NCBI RefSeq assembly: GCF_014836645.1
Contig: NZ_JACSQM010000007.1
Coordinates: 124,001-188,000 of the forward strand
DNA: 64,000 bases
Reading direction: 5' to 3'
From: Fictibacillus norfolkensis
GTDB lineage: Bacteria; Bacillota; Bacilli; Bacillales; Fictibacillaceae
The translations under genes were made by a program, and so were the position numbers. Below the pieces are notes generated by a model that was not told the DNA's origin, ran no database searches, and saw nothing but the letters and a program-made list of their open reading frames with translations. Below, in pieces: positions 1 to 7,953 of the stretch (positions are counted from its first letter, which is position 1; each line of letters starts with the position of its first letter).

Positions 1-371
1 ATTTTAGTAAAATAACAGAAAGTGAATATCAATCTATTACATTCACAGATAATAATGAATTAATGGTTTTAAATGGTGATGGTTTAGGTTTTTATCCGCA
101 TGAGTTAAGTCGAGGTACTGCCGAACAGGTGTATTTGGCTATCCGATTAGCAGTAGCTTTTCATGCAGGACCAAGAGACTTTCCGATTTTAATGGACGAT
201 ATCGCAGTTAACTTTGATGGATTAAGGACAAAACGAACCTTACAACTGATACAAGAAACGGCGTTTAATCGGCAGGTGTTATTCTTTACCTGTCATAAAC
301 ATATCACATCTACGGTTCCCGCGGTCCCTGTCATACATTGGCCACATCAATCTGTTATCGCTGAAATGTAA
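1..371 (+). CDS. yhaN: YhaN, C-terminal end of an AAA/SMC-like ATPase (partial)
   Basis: Only the last 122 codons lie in the window, in the frame starting at base 3. They hold the C-terminal half of an ABC/SMC-type ATPase head: a signature-like segment LSRGTAEQVYLAIRLA, a Walker B strand FPILMDDIAVNFDG with adjacent acidic residues, and an H-loop-like FFTCHKH. This matches the end of YhaN, a large RecN/SbcC-like protein encoded before yhaM in B. subtilis. The family suggests a DNA-metabolism ATPase working with the YhaO phosphoesterase; the partner is outside the window. The stop is 21 bp before cssR, so read-through into cssRS is possible. Confidence 0.8.
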   Translation, partial: FSKITESEYQSITFTDNNELMVLNGDGLGFYPHELSRGTAEQVYLAIRLAVAFHAGPRDFPILMDDIAVNFDGLRTKRTLQLIQETAFNRQVLFFTCHKHITSTVPAVPVIHWPHQSVIAEM

Positions 372-391
372 CCAAAGGAGGGGAATGGCTC

Positions 392-1069
392 ATGTCAAAT
401 GAGTATTCCATTTACTTAGTCGAGGATGAACAAGATCTTGCTCAAGTGCTGAAAGCCTATATGGAAAAAGAAGGCTGGACCGTTTCCGTTTTTCATAATG
501 GAGAAGATGCTTTGAAAAGTGCGGAAGAAAACAAACCGCACCTTTGGATATTAGATATTATGCTGCCAGGTATGGATGGCTATGAAATTATTAAAGAGAT
601 CAAAAAAGCTTCAGACATTCCAGTTATTTTTGTTTCTGCGCGAGACCAAGATTTAGATCGAATCGTTGGACTTGAGCTCGGCAGTGATGATTATTTAGCC
701 AAGCCTTTCATGCCAAGAGAGCTCGTTATTCGCGTAAGAAAACTGTTAACAAGAATCTATGAAACCGGTAACCGCTTGCCACAAACGATTGAGATTACAG
801 GATATATGATCGATCCGATCTCAAGAAAGATCACACGTGATGGAGAGATGATTAATCTTACAGGAAAAGAGATCGATGTTCTTCTTTATTTGATTGAGAA
901 TAAAGGGAAGTCTCGTAAGCGAGAAGAGATTCTAGAATATGTGTGGGGAGACGATTATTTCGGATCTGAACGTGCCGTGGATGATGTCATCAGACGCGTT
1001 CGTAAGAAGATGCCTCGATTGAACTTAGAGACCGTTTACGGAGCTGGTTATAGGATCATACCGTCATGA
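392..1069 (+). CDS. cssR: CssR, secretion-stress response regulator
   Basis: OmpR/PhoB-type response regulator of 225 aa. The receiver domain (about 5-118) has the acidic pair E11/D12, phospho-acceptor D55 in HLWILDIMLPG and the conserved Lys in LAKPF. A winged-helix DNA-binding domain follows (about 130-225, ending VYGAGYRI). Length and the receiver sequence resemble B. subtilis CssR, which induces htrA/htrB when misfolded secreted proteins accumulate at the membrane. A strong site AAAGGAGGGG precedes the ATG. It overlaps cssS by 4 bp (ATGA), so the pair is translationally coupled. OmpR-family paralogues are many; the Css assignment rests on sequence resemblance plus partner length. Confidence 0.85.
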   Translation: MSNEYSIYLVEDEQDLAQVLKAYMEKEGWTVSVFHNGEDALKSAEENKPHLWILDIMLPGMDGYEIIKEIKKASDIPVIFVSARDQDLDRIVGLELGSDDYLAKPFMPRELVIRVRKLLTRIYETGNRLPQTIEITGYMIDPISRKITRDGEMINLTGKEIDVLLYLIENKGKSRKREEILEYVWGDDYFGSERAVDDVIRRVRKKMPRLNLETVYGAGYRIIPS

Positions 1070-2430
1070 TACGCTTAAATCTAACTCAGCGGATATGGCT
1101 TTCATTCGGTCTGCTGATATTTACGATTGGTCTCTTAACCGCGATCATCTATCCGCTTTCCATTAAAGACACGCTGACTGAAGAAACGTATCGAATCATT
1201 GAGAACGAACAGCAGAATGTCTGGGATCCCAATAATCAGCTTCCTAGAGAAGGGGAGTCTCCAACTGATTTTATTGAGAGAAGGAATGCAGCTCGTGATG
1301 TTGGACATGTTGTGATTGTTGACAAGTACGCCAACTCACAAGGTGACCCTGTACCTGAGGAAGTTCTATATGAGATGGCTGAAAAAGCATACAACCAAAA
1401 GAAGAATAAAGGTCGTTACGAGTTAACGTACGAAGATGCCACCTTATTTTATGCAATCACAACAAAAACGAACGTAAAAGGCGAAAAGGTGTACTTAATC
1501 TCCTATATGTGGGATACGTATCGCGATCAAATGGTCAACAGATTATGGCTAAGACTCGTACTGATTTTATTGTTCACAGGTATATTCTCTATCATCCCTG
1601 CGATTTGGTTAGCACGGTATTTACGATCGCCACTCACCATCTTAGGAAAGCGGTTCGAACAGATCGCTAAACGCAACTGGCAAGAGCCGTTTCATTGGAA
1701 AGGTGATGATGAATTTTATATTCTTTCCAAGCAGTTTGAAGAGATGCGTCAAAACTTGTTAAGACATGACCATGCACAAAAAACGTTTATTCAGCATGCA
1801 TCTCATGAATTAAAGACACCTATTATGACGATTAAGAGTTACGCTCAATCTGTAAAAGATGGCATCATGCCGAAAGATACAACGGAAGATATGATGGACG
1901 TGATCTTAAAAGAAACCGAGAGAATGGAAAAGCGTGTTCAAAACATGCTGTACTATACAAAGCTTGATGCTTTGAAACTAGATGTATTAACAAAAGAGAA
2001 CTTTAACTTTGGTGATCTTGCAGAAGATATTGTTGAACGCTTCAGATATCAGCGTGAAGACATAGATTTTGAGATTACAGGTAACCATTACAATCTGAAT
2101 GGTGATAAAGAGCAATGGGGTATTCTGCTGGATAACTTAGTTCAGAACGCATTACGTTATGCACACGAGACGATTCGACTCTCAGCTTTTAATAATGGAT
2201 CTGAATTTGTTATTGAAGTGTTTAATGATGGAGAACGTCTTACTGGTGTAACTGGAGAAGAAATCTTCCAGCCGTTCCGTAAAGGAAATAAAGGTCAGTT
2301 TGGGCTGGGTCTTGCTATCGTAAAACGAATTGCGGAATTGCATGGAGGAAGAGTAATCGCGGAAAATAGAGCAGAAGGTGTAGCTTTTCAGATTAAAATT
2401 TCGATTACTAACCTTAAAAGAAAAAGATAG
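1066..2430 (+). CDS. cssS: CssS, secretion-stress sensor histidine kinase
   Basis: Membrane histidine kinase of 454 aa. A first transmembrane helix (about 13-33), an extracytoplasmic domain of about 125 residues, and a second helix (about 160-183) lead into a HAMP-like linker. The dimerisation domain has phospho-acceptor His247 in QHASHELKTP, and the ATPase domain shows an N-box near residue 356 (DNLVQNALRYA) and the glycine box GLGLAIVKR. In B. subtilis CssS senses secretion stress and the quality-control proteases HtrA/HtrB, and phosphorylates CssR. The start overlaps the cssR stop. The gene sits 5' of yhaM rather than at the B. subtilis css locus. Confidence 0.83.
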   Translation: MIRLNLTQRIWLSFGLLIFTIGLLTAIIYPLSIKDTLTEETYRIIENEQQNVWDPNNQLPREGESPTDFIERRNAARDVGHVVIVDKYANSQGDPVPEEVLYEMAEKAYNQKKNKGRYELTYEDATLFYAITTKTNVKGEKVYLISYMWDTYRDQMVNRLWLRLVLILLFTGIFSIIPAIWLARYLRSPLTILGKRFEQIAKRNWQEPFHWKGDDEFYILSKQFEEMRQNLLRHDHAQKTFIQHASHELKTPIMTIKSYAQSVKDGIMPKDTTEDMMDVILKETERMEKRVQNMLYYTKLDALKLDVLTKENFNFGDLAEDIVERFRYQREDIDFEITGNHYNLNGDKEQWGILLDNLVQNALRYAHETIRLSAFNNGSEFVIEVFNDGERLTGVTGEEIFQPFRKGNKGQFGLGLAIVKRIAELHGGRVIAENRAEGVAFQIKISITNLKRKR

Positions 2431-2533
2431 AAGAGAATCATTCACTAGTTGTAATTTTTACAGCAAGAGTGTTACGACAAGTAGTTAAATAGACGGATAT
2501 GCTATACTAAAGCAAAGAAAGGCGGGGTGAAAG

Positions 2534-3493
2534 ATGAAAAAAGGACTTGCGTTTTATAAGGTAGGAGAGATCGTAGATGGTTTCTTTCTTATCAAATCAT
2601 CTGTAAAAGGGACGGCAAGTAATGGTAAACCATTCTTGACGCTGATCCTTCAAGATCAAACAGGTGATGTGGAGGCAAAACTATGGGATAGTTCACCAGA
2701 AGACGAAGAGCTCTACGCCGCTCAAGCTATCGTAAAACTAGCTGGTGAGATGGGGAACTACAGAGGGAAAATGCAGTTGAAGCTTAAAGCCATTCGCCCT
2801 GCAACGGAACTAGATGGTGTTAAGGTTAGTGATTTCCTAGAAACAGCTCCATTATCTCAAGACGCGATGGTAGAGACGATCACCAAATACATATTTGAGA
2901 TGAAGAATCCAAATATCCAACGCATCACAAGACACTTATTAAAGAAACATCAAGCTGAATTTCTAGAATACCCTGCTGCGGTTAAGAACCACCATGAGTT
3001 TGTATCAGGTCTTGCGTTTCATGTTGTATCCATGTTGGATATGGCAAAAGCATTCAGCAAACTCTATCCATCTTTAGATACAGACCTTCTTTATTCTGGA
3101 ATCATCCTGCATGACCTTGGAAAAGTCATCGAGTTGTCAGGACCAGTTGCTGCGTCTTATACACTCGAAGGAAAGCTGCTCGGTCACATTACAATCATGG
3201 TGAACGAGATCGGAAAGGCGGCAGATGAGTTAGAGATCGAAGGAGAAGAAGTAACCGTCCTTCAGCATCTTGTTTTAAGTCACCACAGTAAACCTGAGTG
3301 GGGAAGCCCTAAAGCGCCGTTGATTCGTGAAGCAGAGATCCTTCATATGATCGATAATTTTGACGCTAGAATGAATATGATGGACCGCGCACTCGAAAAA
3401 GTACAGCCTGGAGAATTTACAGATAAGCAGTTCGCTCTAGAAAATAGATCGTTATATAAACCCCTATTCCAAGGGGAGTTTGCGAAAAATTAA
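2534..3493 (+). CDS. yhaM: YhaM, 3'-5' exoribonuclease (OB fold + HD domain)
   Basis: 319 aa, close to the usual ~314 of YhaM/CBF1. An N-terminal OB-fold (about 10-90, with [19 protein letters not shown]) binds nucleic acid, and an HD phosphohydrolase domain has the metal-binding His193-Asp194 in LHDLGK and further His residues in [11 protein letters not shown]. The family trims short RNA 3' ends in a Mn-dependent way and helps in mRNA turnover. The start has a good site (AAAGGCGGGGTG) and matches the MxKG N-terminus of the family. In B. subtilis yhaM directly follows yhaN; here cssRS lies between them. Confidence 0.93.
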   Translation: MKKGLAFYKVGEIVDGFFLIKSSVKGTASNGKPFLTLILQDQTGDVEAKLWDSSPEDEELYAAQAIVKLAGEMGNYRGKMQLKLKAIRPATELDGVKVSDFLETAPLSQDAMVETITKYIFEMKNPNIQRITRHLLKKHQAEFLEYPAAVKNHHEFVSGLAFHVVSMLDMAKAFSKLYPSLDTDLLYSGIILHDLGKVIELSGPVAASYTLEGKLLGHITIMVNEIGKAADELEIEGEEVTVLQHLVLSHHSKPEWGSPKAPLIREAEILHMIDNFDARMNMMDRALEKVQPGEFTDKQFALENRSLYKPLFQGEFAKN

Positions 3494-3555
3494 GGCCCGT
3501 TTCTAAAGGTTTTAGATAGTGTGTTTTGTCTTGTCTTGTCTTGTCTTCATTGACA

Positions 3556-3683
3556 GTTGATTGAAGTGAAAGGTGCGAGACTCCTGGGGGATTAGCGTGA
3601 CAGGTGAGACACTGTAGGTGCAAAGCACGAGGTGGCTCACCGCACGCCCCCCGGAAAGCGAGCAGCCTGAAGCGGAAATCAAC
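3556..3683 (+). repeat. Dispersed ~128-bp repeat, family 1, copy R1
   Basis: Begins GTTGATT and ends AATCAAC (7-bp terminal inverted repeats). Inside are GCGAGACTCCTG, an inverted pair GGTGAG...CTCACC and a small GTGC-AAA-GCAC hairpin; the flank carries TTGACA. Seven related copies occur at 12665, 13466, 16551, 30655, 54294, 54555 and 61760. The rest of the gap 3494-4104 holds a short (TTGTC)n run, a micro-ORF and two hairpins described separately. Confidence 0.9.
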
Positions 3684-3801
3684 AACCCACAAGAGCAACA
3701 AAGCAACTCAATTATTGATAAAAACCCATTGTGTAAAAATGGGAGATATGGTAAATTTGGAATTGGAAGTTAAGAAACGAAATTTTAGGAGGCAATGACT
3801 C

Positions 3802-3846
3802 ATGGTTAGCATTGTTCAAGGTAAGGAAAGAAAGCTGGCTAAATAA
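3802..3846 (+). CDS. Candidate 14-aa leader peptide before the MFS exporter
   Basis: A 14-codon ORF (M-V-S-I-V-Q-G-K-E-R-K-L-A-K, then TAA) sits 9 nt after a perfect AGGAGG (3787-3792), a better ribosome site than the transporter itself has. It is followed by two terminator-like hairpins and then the exporter. Residues 8-10 (Lys-Glu-Arg) form a +X+ motif, the type at which macrolides and ketolides are known to stall ribosomes in erm leader peptides. This layout suggests ribosome-mediated attenuation. Translation is not shown by the sequence alone. Confidence 0.4.
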   Translation: MVSIVQGKERKLAK

Positions 3847-3864
3847 CGTCTAATCCCATTTGGG

Positions 3865-3986
3865 AAGGCTTATTTTGCTATGCGATCTACCTGCTTTTGA
3901 GCAATCTCTCCATGTGTCATCCCGAGCCTTTTTTACGAAAAGCTTATGGTATGCACATGTAACGGTGTATACTCATAGGCTTTTTT
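3865..3986 (+). promoter_or_regulatory. Two tandem terminator-like hairpins in the exporter leader
   Basis: Hairpin 1: AAGGCT (3865-3870) pairs with AGCCTT (3925-3930), followed by Ts; an inner TTGCT/AGCAA stem lies within. Hairpin 2: AAAGCTTATG (3939-3948) pairs with CATAGGCTTT (3974-3983), followed by six Ts. Both lie between the leader ORF stop and the exporter start, as expected for attenuators. No alternative antiterminator pairing was worked out. Confidence 0.45.
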
Positions 3987-4104
3987 CTATGCTCTCATTG
4001 AAAAAATAGCTGTATTCACGGCTTGCTTATGAAGGTGACTGCTCAAAAGTTGGATCAGATAAATCAACAGTGTCGGAAATAACAAAAAGGAAGAAGTGGA
4101 CAGC

Positions 4105-5415
4105 ATGAGATGGAAAGATTGGGATGCTAATCTAAAGGTTCGTTTAATTGGAGAGTTTTTTGTAAATCTATTGTTTTGGATGTTCTTCCCGTTTATGGCG
4201 ATTTACTTTTCAGATGAAATGGGAAAAACAACAGCTGGTATTTTATTAGTCCTGTCACAAGTTGTCGGTGTCATCACAAACCTTGTAGGTGGCTATTGTG
4301 CGGATAAATATGGACGAAAGAAGATGATGGTAATCTCGGCTTGGGGGCAGGCAGCAACGTTTATATTTTTCTGTCTTGCTAACTCACCGTGGATGGATTC
4401 GCCGATTTTAACGTTTATTGCGTTTTCAGCGTTAGGATTGTTTGGTTCTCTGTATTGGCCAGCTAGTCATGCGATGATCGCAGACGTTGTAGAAGAAAAG
4501 CATAGGAGTGAAGTGTTTGCCGTGTTTTACACATCGATCAATATATCGGTGGTCTTTGGTCCTGTATTAGGAAGTATCTTCTTTTTCTCTTACCGTTTTG
4601 AATTATTGCTAGCATGTTTACTAGTGAGCGTTGTGTTAGCCGTAGTGTTAGCGAAATACATTCGTGAAACGGTTCCGGTAAAGAAAGAAGTATTAGAACA
4701 AGTAGGGACTGATAAGAATTGGTTCCAGGCGATCGGCGAACAGTTGAAAGACTATCGAGTGATCGCGAGTGATAAGTTATTCTTGCTCTTTATTTTAGCG
4801 GGTATTCTTGTAGCTCAGACCTTCATGCAAATGGATTTACTCCTAGCAGTTTATACAACGGAAAAAGTGCCAGAGCAATCGCTCTTTGCCATTGGGAACT
4901 GGGACATTTCGCTAACGGGTGAAAAGGTTTTTGGTTATCTGATCTCGCTTAACGGATTGATGGTCGCATTATGTACGGTTTGGATGGCTAAATGGATGAA
5001 CCGATTCAAAGAAGGCAGGGTATTTATTCTTTCTGCACTTCTATATGGTGTGTCGATGCTTGTGTTTGGAAGTACGACGATGATGTGGATCCTTTTTGGT
5101 GCGATGGTCATCTTTACAACGGCTGAGCTGATGGTAGTTGGTATCCAAGAGAGCTTTATTTCTAAGCTTGCTCCGGAAAACATGAGAGGGCAGTACTTTG
5201 CTGCAGCGGGTCTGCGATTTACAATCGGACGTACGATCGCACCGATCTCTATTCCATTAACAATGTGGATTGGTTTTGAAAATACGTTCTATCTTCTATT
5301 TGTATTAGCGGTGATGAGTGCCGGACTCTATTACGTGATGTTCCGTGCCTTTGACAAGAAAGTTCAGTCAAATAAATCAGAAAAAGAATCTAAAGCTGAA
5401 CCTGCACTTTCATGA
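4105..5415 (+). CDS. MFS multidrug-type exporter (DHA1-like)
   Basis: A 436-aa protein with about 12 transmembrane helices. The cytoplasmic loop 2-3 motif GGYCADKYGRKKMM is the major facilitator signature, and a central cytoplasmic loop (around 195-220) separates the halves. The tail is charged. Such proton-coupled MFS proteins export drugs or small metabolites; the substrate cannot be read from sequence. I chose ATG 4105 over GTG 4096 because the AAGGAAG site at 4087-4093 leaves only 2 nt to the GTG. The leader with a micro-ORF and terminators suggests inducible expression, which would fit an antibiotic exporter. Confidence 0.8.
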   Translation: MRWKDWDANLKVRLIGEFFVNLLFWMFFPFMAIYFSDEMGKTTAGILLVLSQVVGVITNLVGGYCADKYGRKKMMVISAWGQAATFIFFCLANSPWMDSPILTFIAFSALGLFGSLYWPASHAMIADVVEEKHRSEVFAVFYTSINISVVFGPVLGSIFFFSYRFELLLACLLVSVVLAVVLAKYIRETVPVKKEVLEQVGTDKNWFQAIGEQLKDYRVIASDKLFLLFILAGILVAQTFMQMDLLLAVYTTEKVPEQSLFAIGNWDISLTGEKVFGYLISLNGLMVALCTVWMAKWMNRFKEGRVFILSALLYGVSMLVFGSTTMMWILFGAMVIFTTAELMVVGIQESFISKLAPENMRGQYFAAAGLRFTIGRTIAPISIPLTMWIGFENTFYLLFVLAVMSAGLYYVMFRAFDKKVQSNKSEKESKAEPALS

Positions 5416-5476
5416 CATAACTTTTTATAATCCCTCATAGACTGGATGTAAAGCTTGTCTAATAAGGGGGAGTTAA

Positions 5477-5827
5477 ATGATGAAAGGATACGCTGCTTTA
5501 TTTTTCGGTGCCATACTCATAGCTGCCTTTGTGTTGAAAGAATACTCAGCTGGAGTGGGCAACTTCTTTACTATGACTCCATGGTGGATGTATTTTGTGC
5601 TTTGTGGCATTATCTATAGCGGTTATCGGATCGTTACATTGTTCCAAGAAGATAAAGAAATTGAGCAAAGAGTGATTGAAGAAGAAGGCAGAGTATACAT
5701 GGAGCGTATCGAGAGAGCAAAGGCTCAGGAATCAGCTCAGTCTTCCGCTGAAGATGATGATGCAGAGGATTTAGTTGCAGCAGCAGGGGATGAAGATCAT
5801 TATCATGATGACACAAATCGTCTGTAG
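5477..5827 (+). CDS. yhaL: YhaL, sporulation-associated membrane protein
   Basis: 116 aa. Two N-terminal hydrophobic segments (about 5-17 and 30-50) are followed by the YhaL core PWWMYFVLCGIIYSGY and KEIEQRVIEEEGRVYMER, then an acidic tail rich in Asp, Glu, Ala and His. The core resembles B. subtilis YhaL (about 70 aa), linked to sporulation and located between yhaM and prsA as here. This copy has extra sequence at both ends. Start ATG 5477 follows AAGGGGGAG. Molecular function is unknown. Confidence 0.75.
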   Translation: MMKGYAALFFGAILIAAFVLKEYSAGVGNFFTMTPWWMYFVLCGIIYSGYRIVTLFQEDKEIEQRVIEEEGRVYMERIERAKAQESAQSSAEDDDAEDLVAAAGDEDHYHDDTNRL

Positions 5828-5913
5828 AATGAAGGAAAAGACCTGCTAAGAACATGTCTTTTGATTGTTCTGTCTTTTTAGGGTAGACATGTACTGCTGA
5901 TGTTATCATTTTT

Positions 5914-5962
5914 ATATGATAATCCGACTTTTTTATGTGATGACGTGTATTTTTTATGTGAT
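5914..5962. repeat. 21-bp-phased degenerate array A (3 units)
   Basis: Three units with core ATRTGAT begin at 5914, 5935 and 5956, exactly 21 bp apart, each preceded by a T-run. The reverse complement (ATCACATAAAAA) is the same core as the five-unit array at 63404-63494. It lies in the convergent gap between yhaL and prsA. Confidence 0.8.
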
Positions 5963-5985
5963 CTGTGAATTTCTCTGTCGTTTTA

Positions 5986-6024
5986 AGAAGGATATTGCAG
6001 CCAACTGTGGTGCAATATCCTTCT
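5986..6024. other. Perfect 14-bp inverted repeat in the yhaL-prsA gap
   Basis: AGAAGGATATTGCA at 5986-5999 is perfectly complementary to 6011-6024, with an 11-nt loop. Neither side carries a convincing T-run and a separate terminator follows at 6041-6070, so this is not an ordinary terminator. Confidence 0.7.
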
Positions 6025-6040
6025 GTATAAGTACAAAACA

Positions 6041-6070
6041 AAAACCAGACCCCATCAAGGGTCTGGTTTT
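6041..6070. terminator. Terminator between yhaL and prsA
   Basis: AAAACCAGACCC pairs with GGGTCTGGTTTT around a short loop. A-run and T-run flanks make it usable from both strands; it mainly ends prsA. Confidence 0.85.
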
Positions 6071-6084
6071 CATATATCATGCCA

Positions 6085-6984
6085 TTATTGTTGAGGCATT
6101 TGTGGCGTTTGAGGTTGTTCAGCTTTCTTTTCCATCTTTTCTTTTAATTCTTTATCTTTTACTTTAACATCCGCTTTTTTCTTCAGGCTTTCTAAGATCT
6201 CAGTGATAGGCTTCGCTTTTTGCTGCTTAAGCTCTTGTTCGATCTGTTCTTTCTTGTCTTCGAACTTGTTTTCACGCTTGTCCGTTACTTTAATGATGTG
6301 GTAACCATATTCAGACTTAACCAGTTCGCTTGTTTTTCCTTTTTCAAGAGTAAAAGCAACTTTATCGAATTCAGGAACCATTGCGCCTTTACCGAAGAAG
6401 CCAAGGTCTCCACCTTTTGATTTTGAACCAGGGTCTTTAGAGTATTCTTCTGCTAATTTAGCAAAGTCTCCGCCTTCGTTCAATTTCTTTTGAACTTCTT
6501 TAGCCGTCTTCTCATCATCTACAAGAATGTGGCTCGCTTTAACTTCCGTTTTGTATTTTTCTTCAAATGTTTTCTTCATTTCAGCTTCAGAAACCTTAAC
6601 ACCTTCTGTTGCTGCTTTTTCATTTAAAAGCATAGACTTGATGCGTTCTTTTAGCTGTTTTTCGTCAGATAAGCCGTTTTGCTCAAGTGCTTGTTTGAAT
6701 GCATCCTCGCCACCTAGCTCTTCTTTGATCTTATCTGTTTCTTTTTCAATCTCTTTGTCTGTTACTTTATATTTATCTTCAAGCACCATTTCGTCGATCA
6801 TTTGACTAAGTACTTGGTCACCGTATTGTTCCTTCATCTTATCGTAGAATTGCTCTTTCGTAATATCTCCTGCTTTAGATTCTACGATGGCTTCTGAATC
6901 AGCACCACCAGCATTATTACAAGCGGATAATGAAATTAGTCCCGCTGTGAGTCCAATTGATAACATCCATTTTTTCATTTTCAA
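6085..6984 (-). CDS. prsA: PrsA, extracytoplasmic foldase lipoprotein (parvulin PPIase)
   Basis: 299 aa. A lipoprotein signal peptide ends in lipobox LSAC with acylated Cys22. A helical N-terminal chaperone region is followed by a parvulin PPIase domain (about 149-238, beginning KASHILVDDEKTA, with GDLGFFGKGAMVPEF) and a Lys/Glu/Gln-rich C-terminus ending in a Gln/Pro tail. PrsA sits on the outer face of the membrane and helps exported proteins fold; it is essential in B. subtilis. A good site (AGGAGTG) precedes the ATG. Neighbours match B. subtilis (yhaL upstream on the map, scoC beyond). Its role links it to cssRS nearby. Confidence 0.97.
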   Translation of the reverse strand: MKMKKWMLSIGLTAGLISLSACNNAGGADSEAIVESKAGDITKEQFYDKMKEQYGDQVLSQMIDEMVLEDKYKVTDKEIEKETDKIKEELGGEDAFKQALEQNGLSDEKQLKERIKSMLLNEKAATEGVKVSEAEMKKTFEEKYKTEVKASHILVDDEKTAKEVQKKLNEGGDFAKLAEEYSKDPGSKSKGGDLGFFGKGAMVPEFDKVAFTLEKGKTSELVKSEYGYHIIKVTDKRENKFEDKKEQIEQELKQQKAKPITEILESLKKKADVKVKDKELKEKMEKKAEQPQTPQMPQQ

Positions 6985-7210
6985 ACACTCCTACTGTGAA
7001 GTAATAATTTAACAACTCTTACTATAGCATAAACGTTATAGGTATTCCTATTCAATAAATGAAATATGAGAAAATTTACACATTATAAATCCAGTATTTT
7101 CGGGTATTCTACACGATTTTAATAAAAAAATTTTTAAAACCGGGTCATTCGTCTAATCACAATAGGGCGTATCACTATATGATATGGAGAAAGAAAAGGG
7201 AGGTATGATG

Positions 7211-7303
7211 ATGGGTTATGGTTACGGTCATGGGGGAGGATTAGCACTAATCTTAGTTCTTTTTATCCTTCTCATCATTATTGGAGCTTGTTACTGCTAT
7301 TGA
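7211..7303 (+). CDS. YjcZ-family small sporulation-type protein, first copy
   Basis: 30 aa: a Gly/Tyr/His-rich N-terminus (MGYGYGHGGG) followed by one hydrophobic helix and a C-terminal Cys pair (GACYCY). This is the YjcZ/SscA pattern of tiny membrane-associated proteins linked to spore coat assembly. Of three consecutive ATGs, the one at 7211 has the best spacing (7 nt) to AAAGGGAGG. A near-duplicate lies about 100 bp downstream. Confidence 0.75.
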   Translation: MGYGYGHGGGLALILVLFILLIIIGACYCY

Positions 7304-7404
7304 TGGTGAATAGAAATTTAAATTAATTTATAGGGCGAATGCCTATGCGTGAATAACGGGTCATGCATAGGATAGTGTACAGAATATCAAAGGAGGTGGC
7401 TTTC

Positions 7405-7500
7405 ATGGGTTACGGTGGATACGGGCATGGAAAAGGCTTCGCATTGATTGTTGTGTTGTTTATTCTTTTGATTATCGTAGGTGCTGCATGTTTCTGCTAA
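7405..7500 (+). CDS. YjcZ-family small sporulation-type protein, second copy
   Basis: 31 aa, N-terminus [11 protein letters not shown] then a hydrophobic stretch ending GAACFC. It has a perfect AAAGGAGG site 8 nt before ATG and differs from the upstream copy at several positions while keeping its Gly-Tyr head, helix and C-terminal Cys residues. Tandem duplication of YjcZ-type genes is common in Bacillaceae. A terminator follows at 7635-7666. Confidence 0.75.
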   Translation: MGYGGYGHGKGFALIVVLFILLIIVGAACFC

Positions 7501-7634
7501 AATAAATGACGGCTAAGCAGGACCTTTTCTTAAGAAGGGGGACTGATCAGGCTTGACGTTTATAAGCAGTTTCGTTAATGTGTGTTTTACTACTCTTGAT
7601 CAAAAGGTGCAGCATGTGTATGGTACGGTTACTC

Positions 7635-7666
7635 AAGGGGGAATGCAATTTAGGTTCCCCCTTTTT
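7635..7666 (+). terminator. Terminator after the YjcZ pair
   Basis: AAGGGGGAA pairs with TTCCCCCTT and is followed by a T-run on the + strand. Confidence 0.75.
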
Positions 7667-7673
7667 ATATTTT

Positions 7674-7853
7674 CTATAGAACGTTTGAAACATAGGATGA
7701 AATGAGCAGAATGGTAATAGAAACGTTGATCGTACGATAAACAGAGTCTTGCTGTTTTGAGGACAAGTTCTTTTTGTCACATAACTTGTGAGTGAGTGAG
7801 TTAAATACGAATAAAAAGATTGGTGCCAAAAAAACGAAGATATAGCCTGCCAT
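7674..7853 (-). CDS. Small two-helix membrane protein, unknown
   Basis: A 59-aa ORF with an ATG 7 nt after TTGGAGG. Residues 1-17 are strongly hydrophobic (MAGYIFVFLAPIFLF), a short basic stretch follows (HKLCDKKN), and a second hydrophobic segment lies near the C-terminus. I do not recognise the family. The good ribosome site and hydrophobic layout support a real gene better than the longer overlapping minus-strand frame at 7547-7870, which has neither. Confidence 0.45.
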   Translation of the reverse strand: MAGYIFVFLAPIFLFVFNSLTHKLCDKKNLSSKQQDSVYRTINVSITILLISSYVSNVL

Positions 7854-7953
7854 ATGAAAACCTCCAACATGAACTACTTGTTTAACTTTACCAAAATATG
7901 TGGAATATGAATAGGAAAATAACTTCTAAGAGATGAGAGAGGGAGAGAAATTT

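Noticed and set aside
3604..3798. 64-codon frame across repeat R1
   Set aside because: Starts inside the repeat; its last 20 codons could be an alternative leader but have no ribosome site.
3847..4095. T-box or known riboswitch before the MFS exporter
   Set aside because: I found no T-box sequence or recognised aptamer core; the leader ORF plus terminators explains the structure better.
7547..7870. 107-codon minus-strand frame
   Set aside because: No ribosome site and poor protein character; the 59-aa frame at 7674-7853 is better supported.
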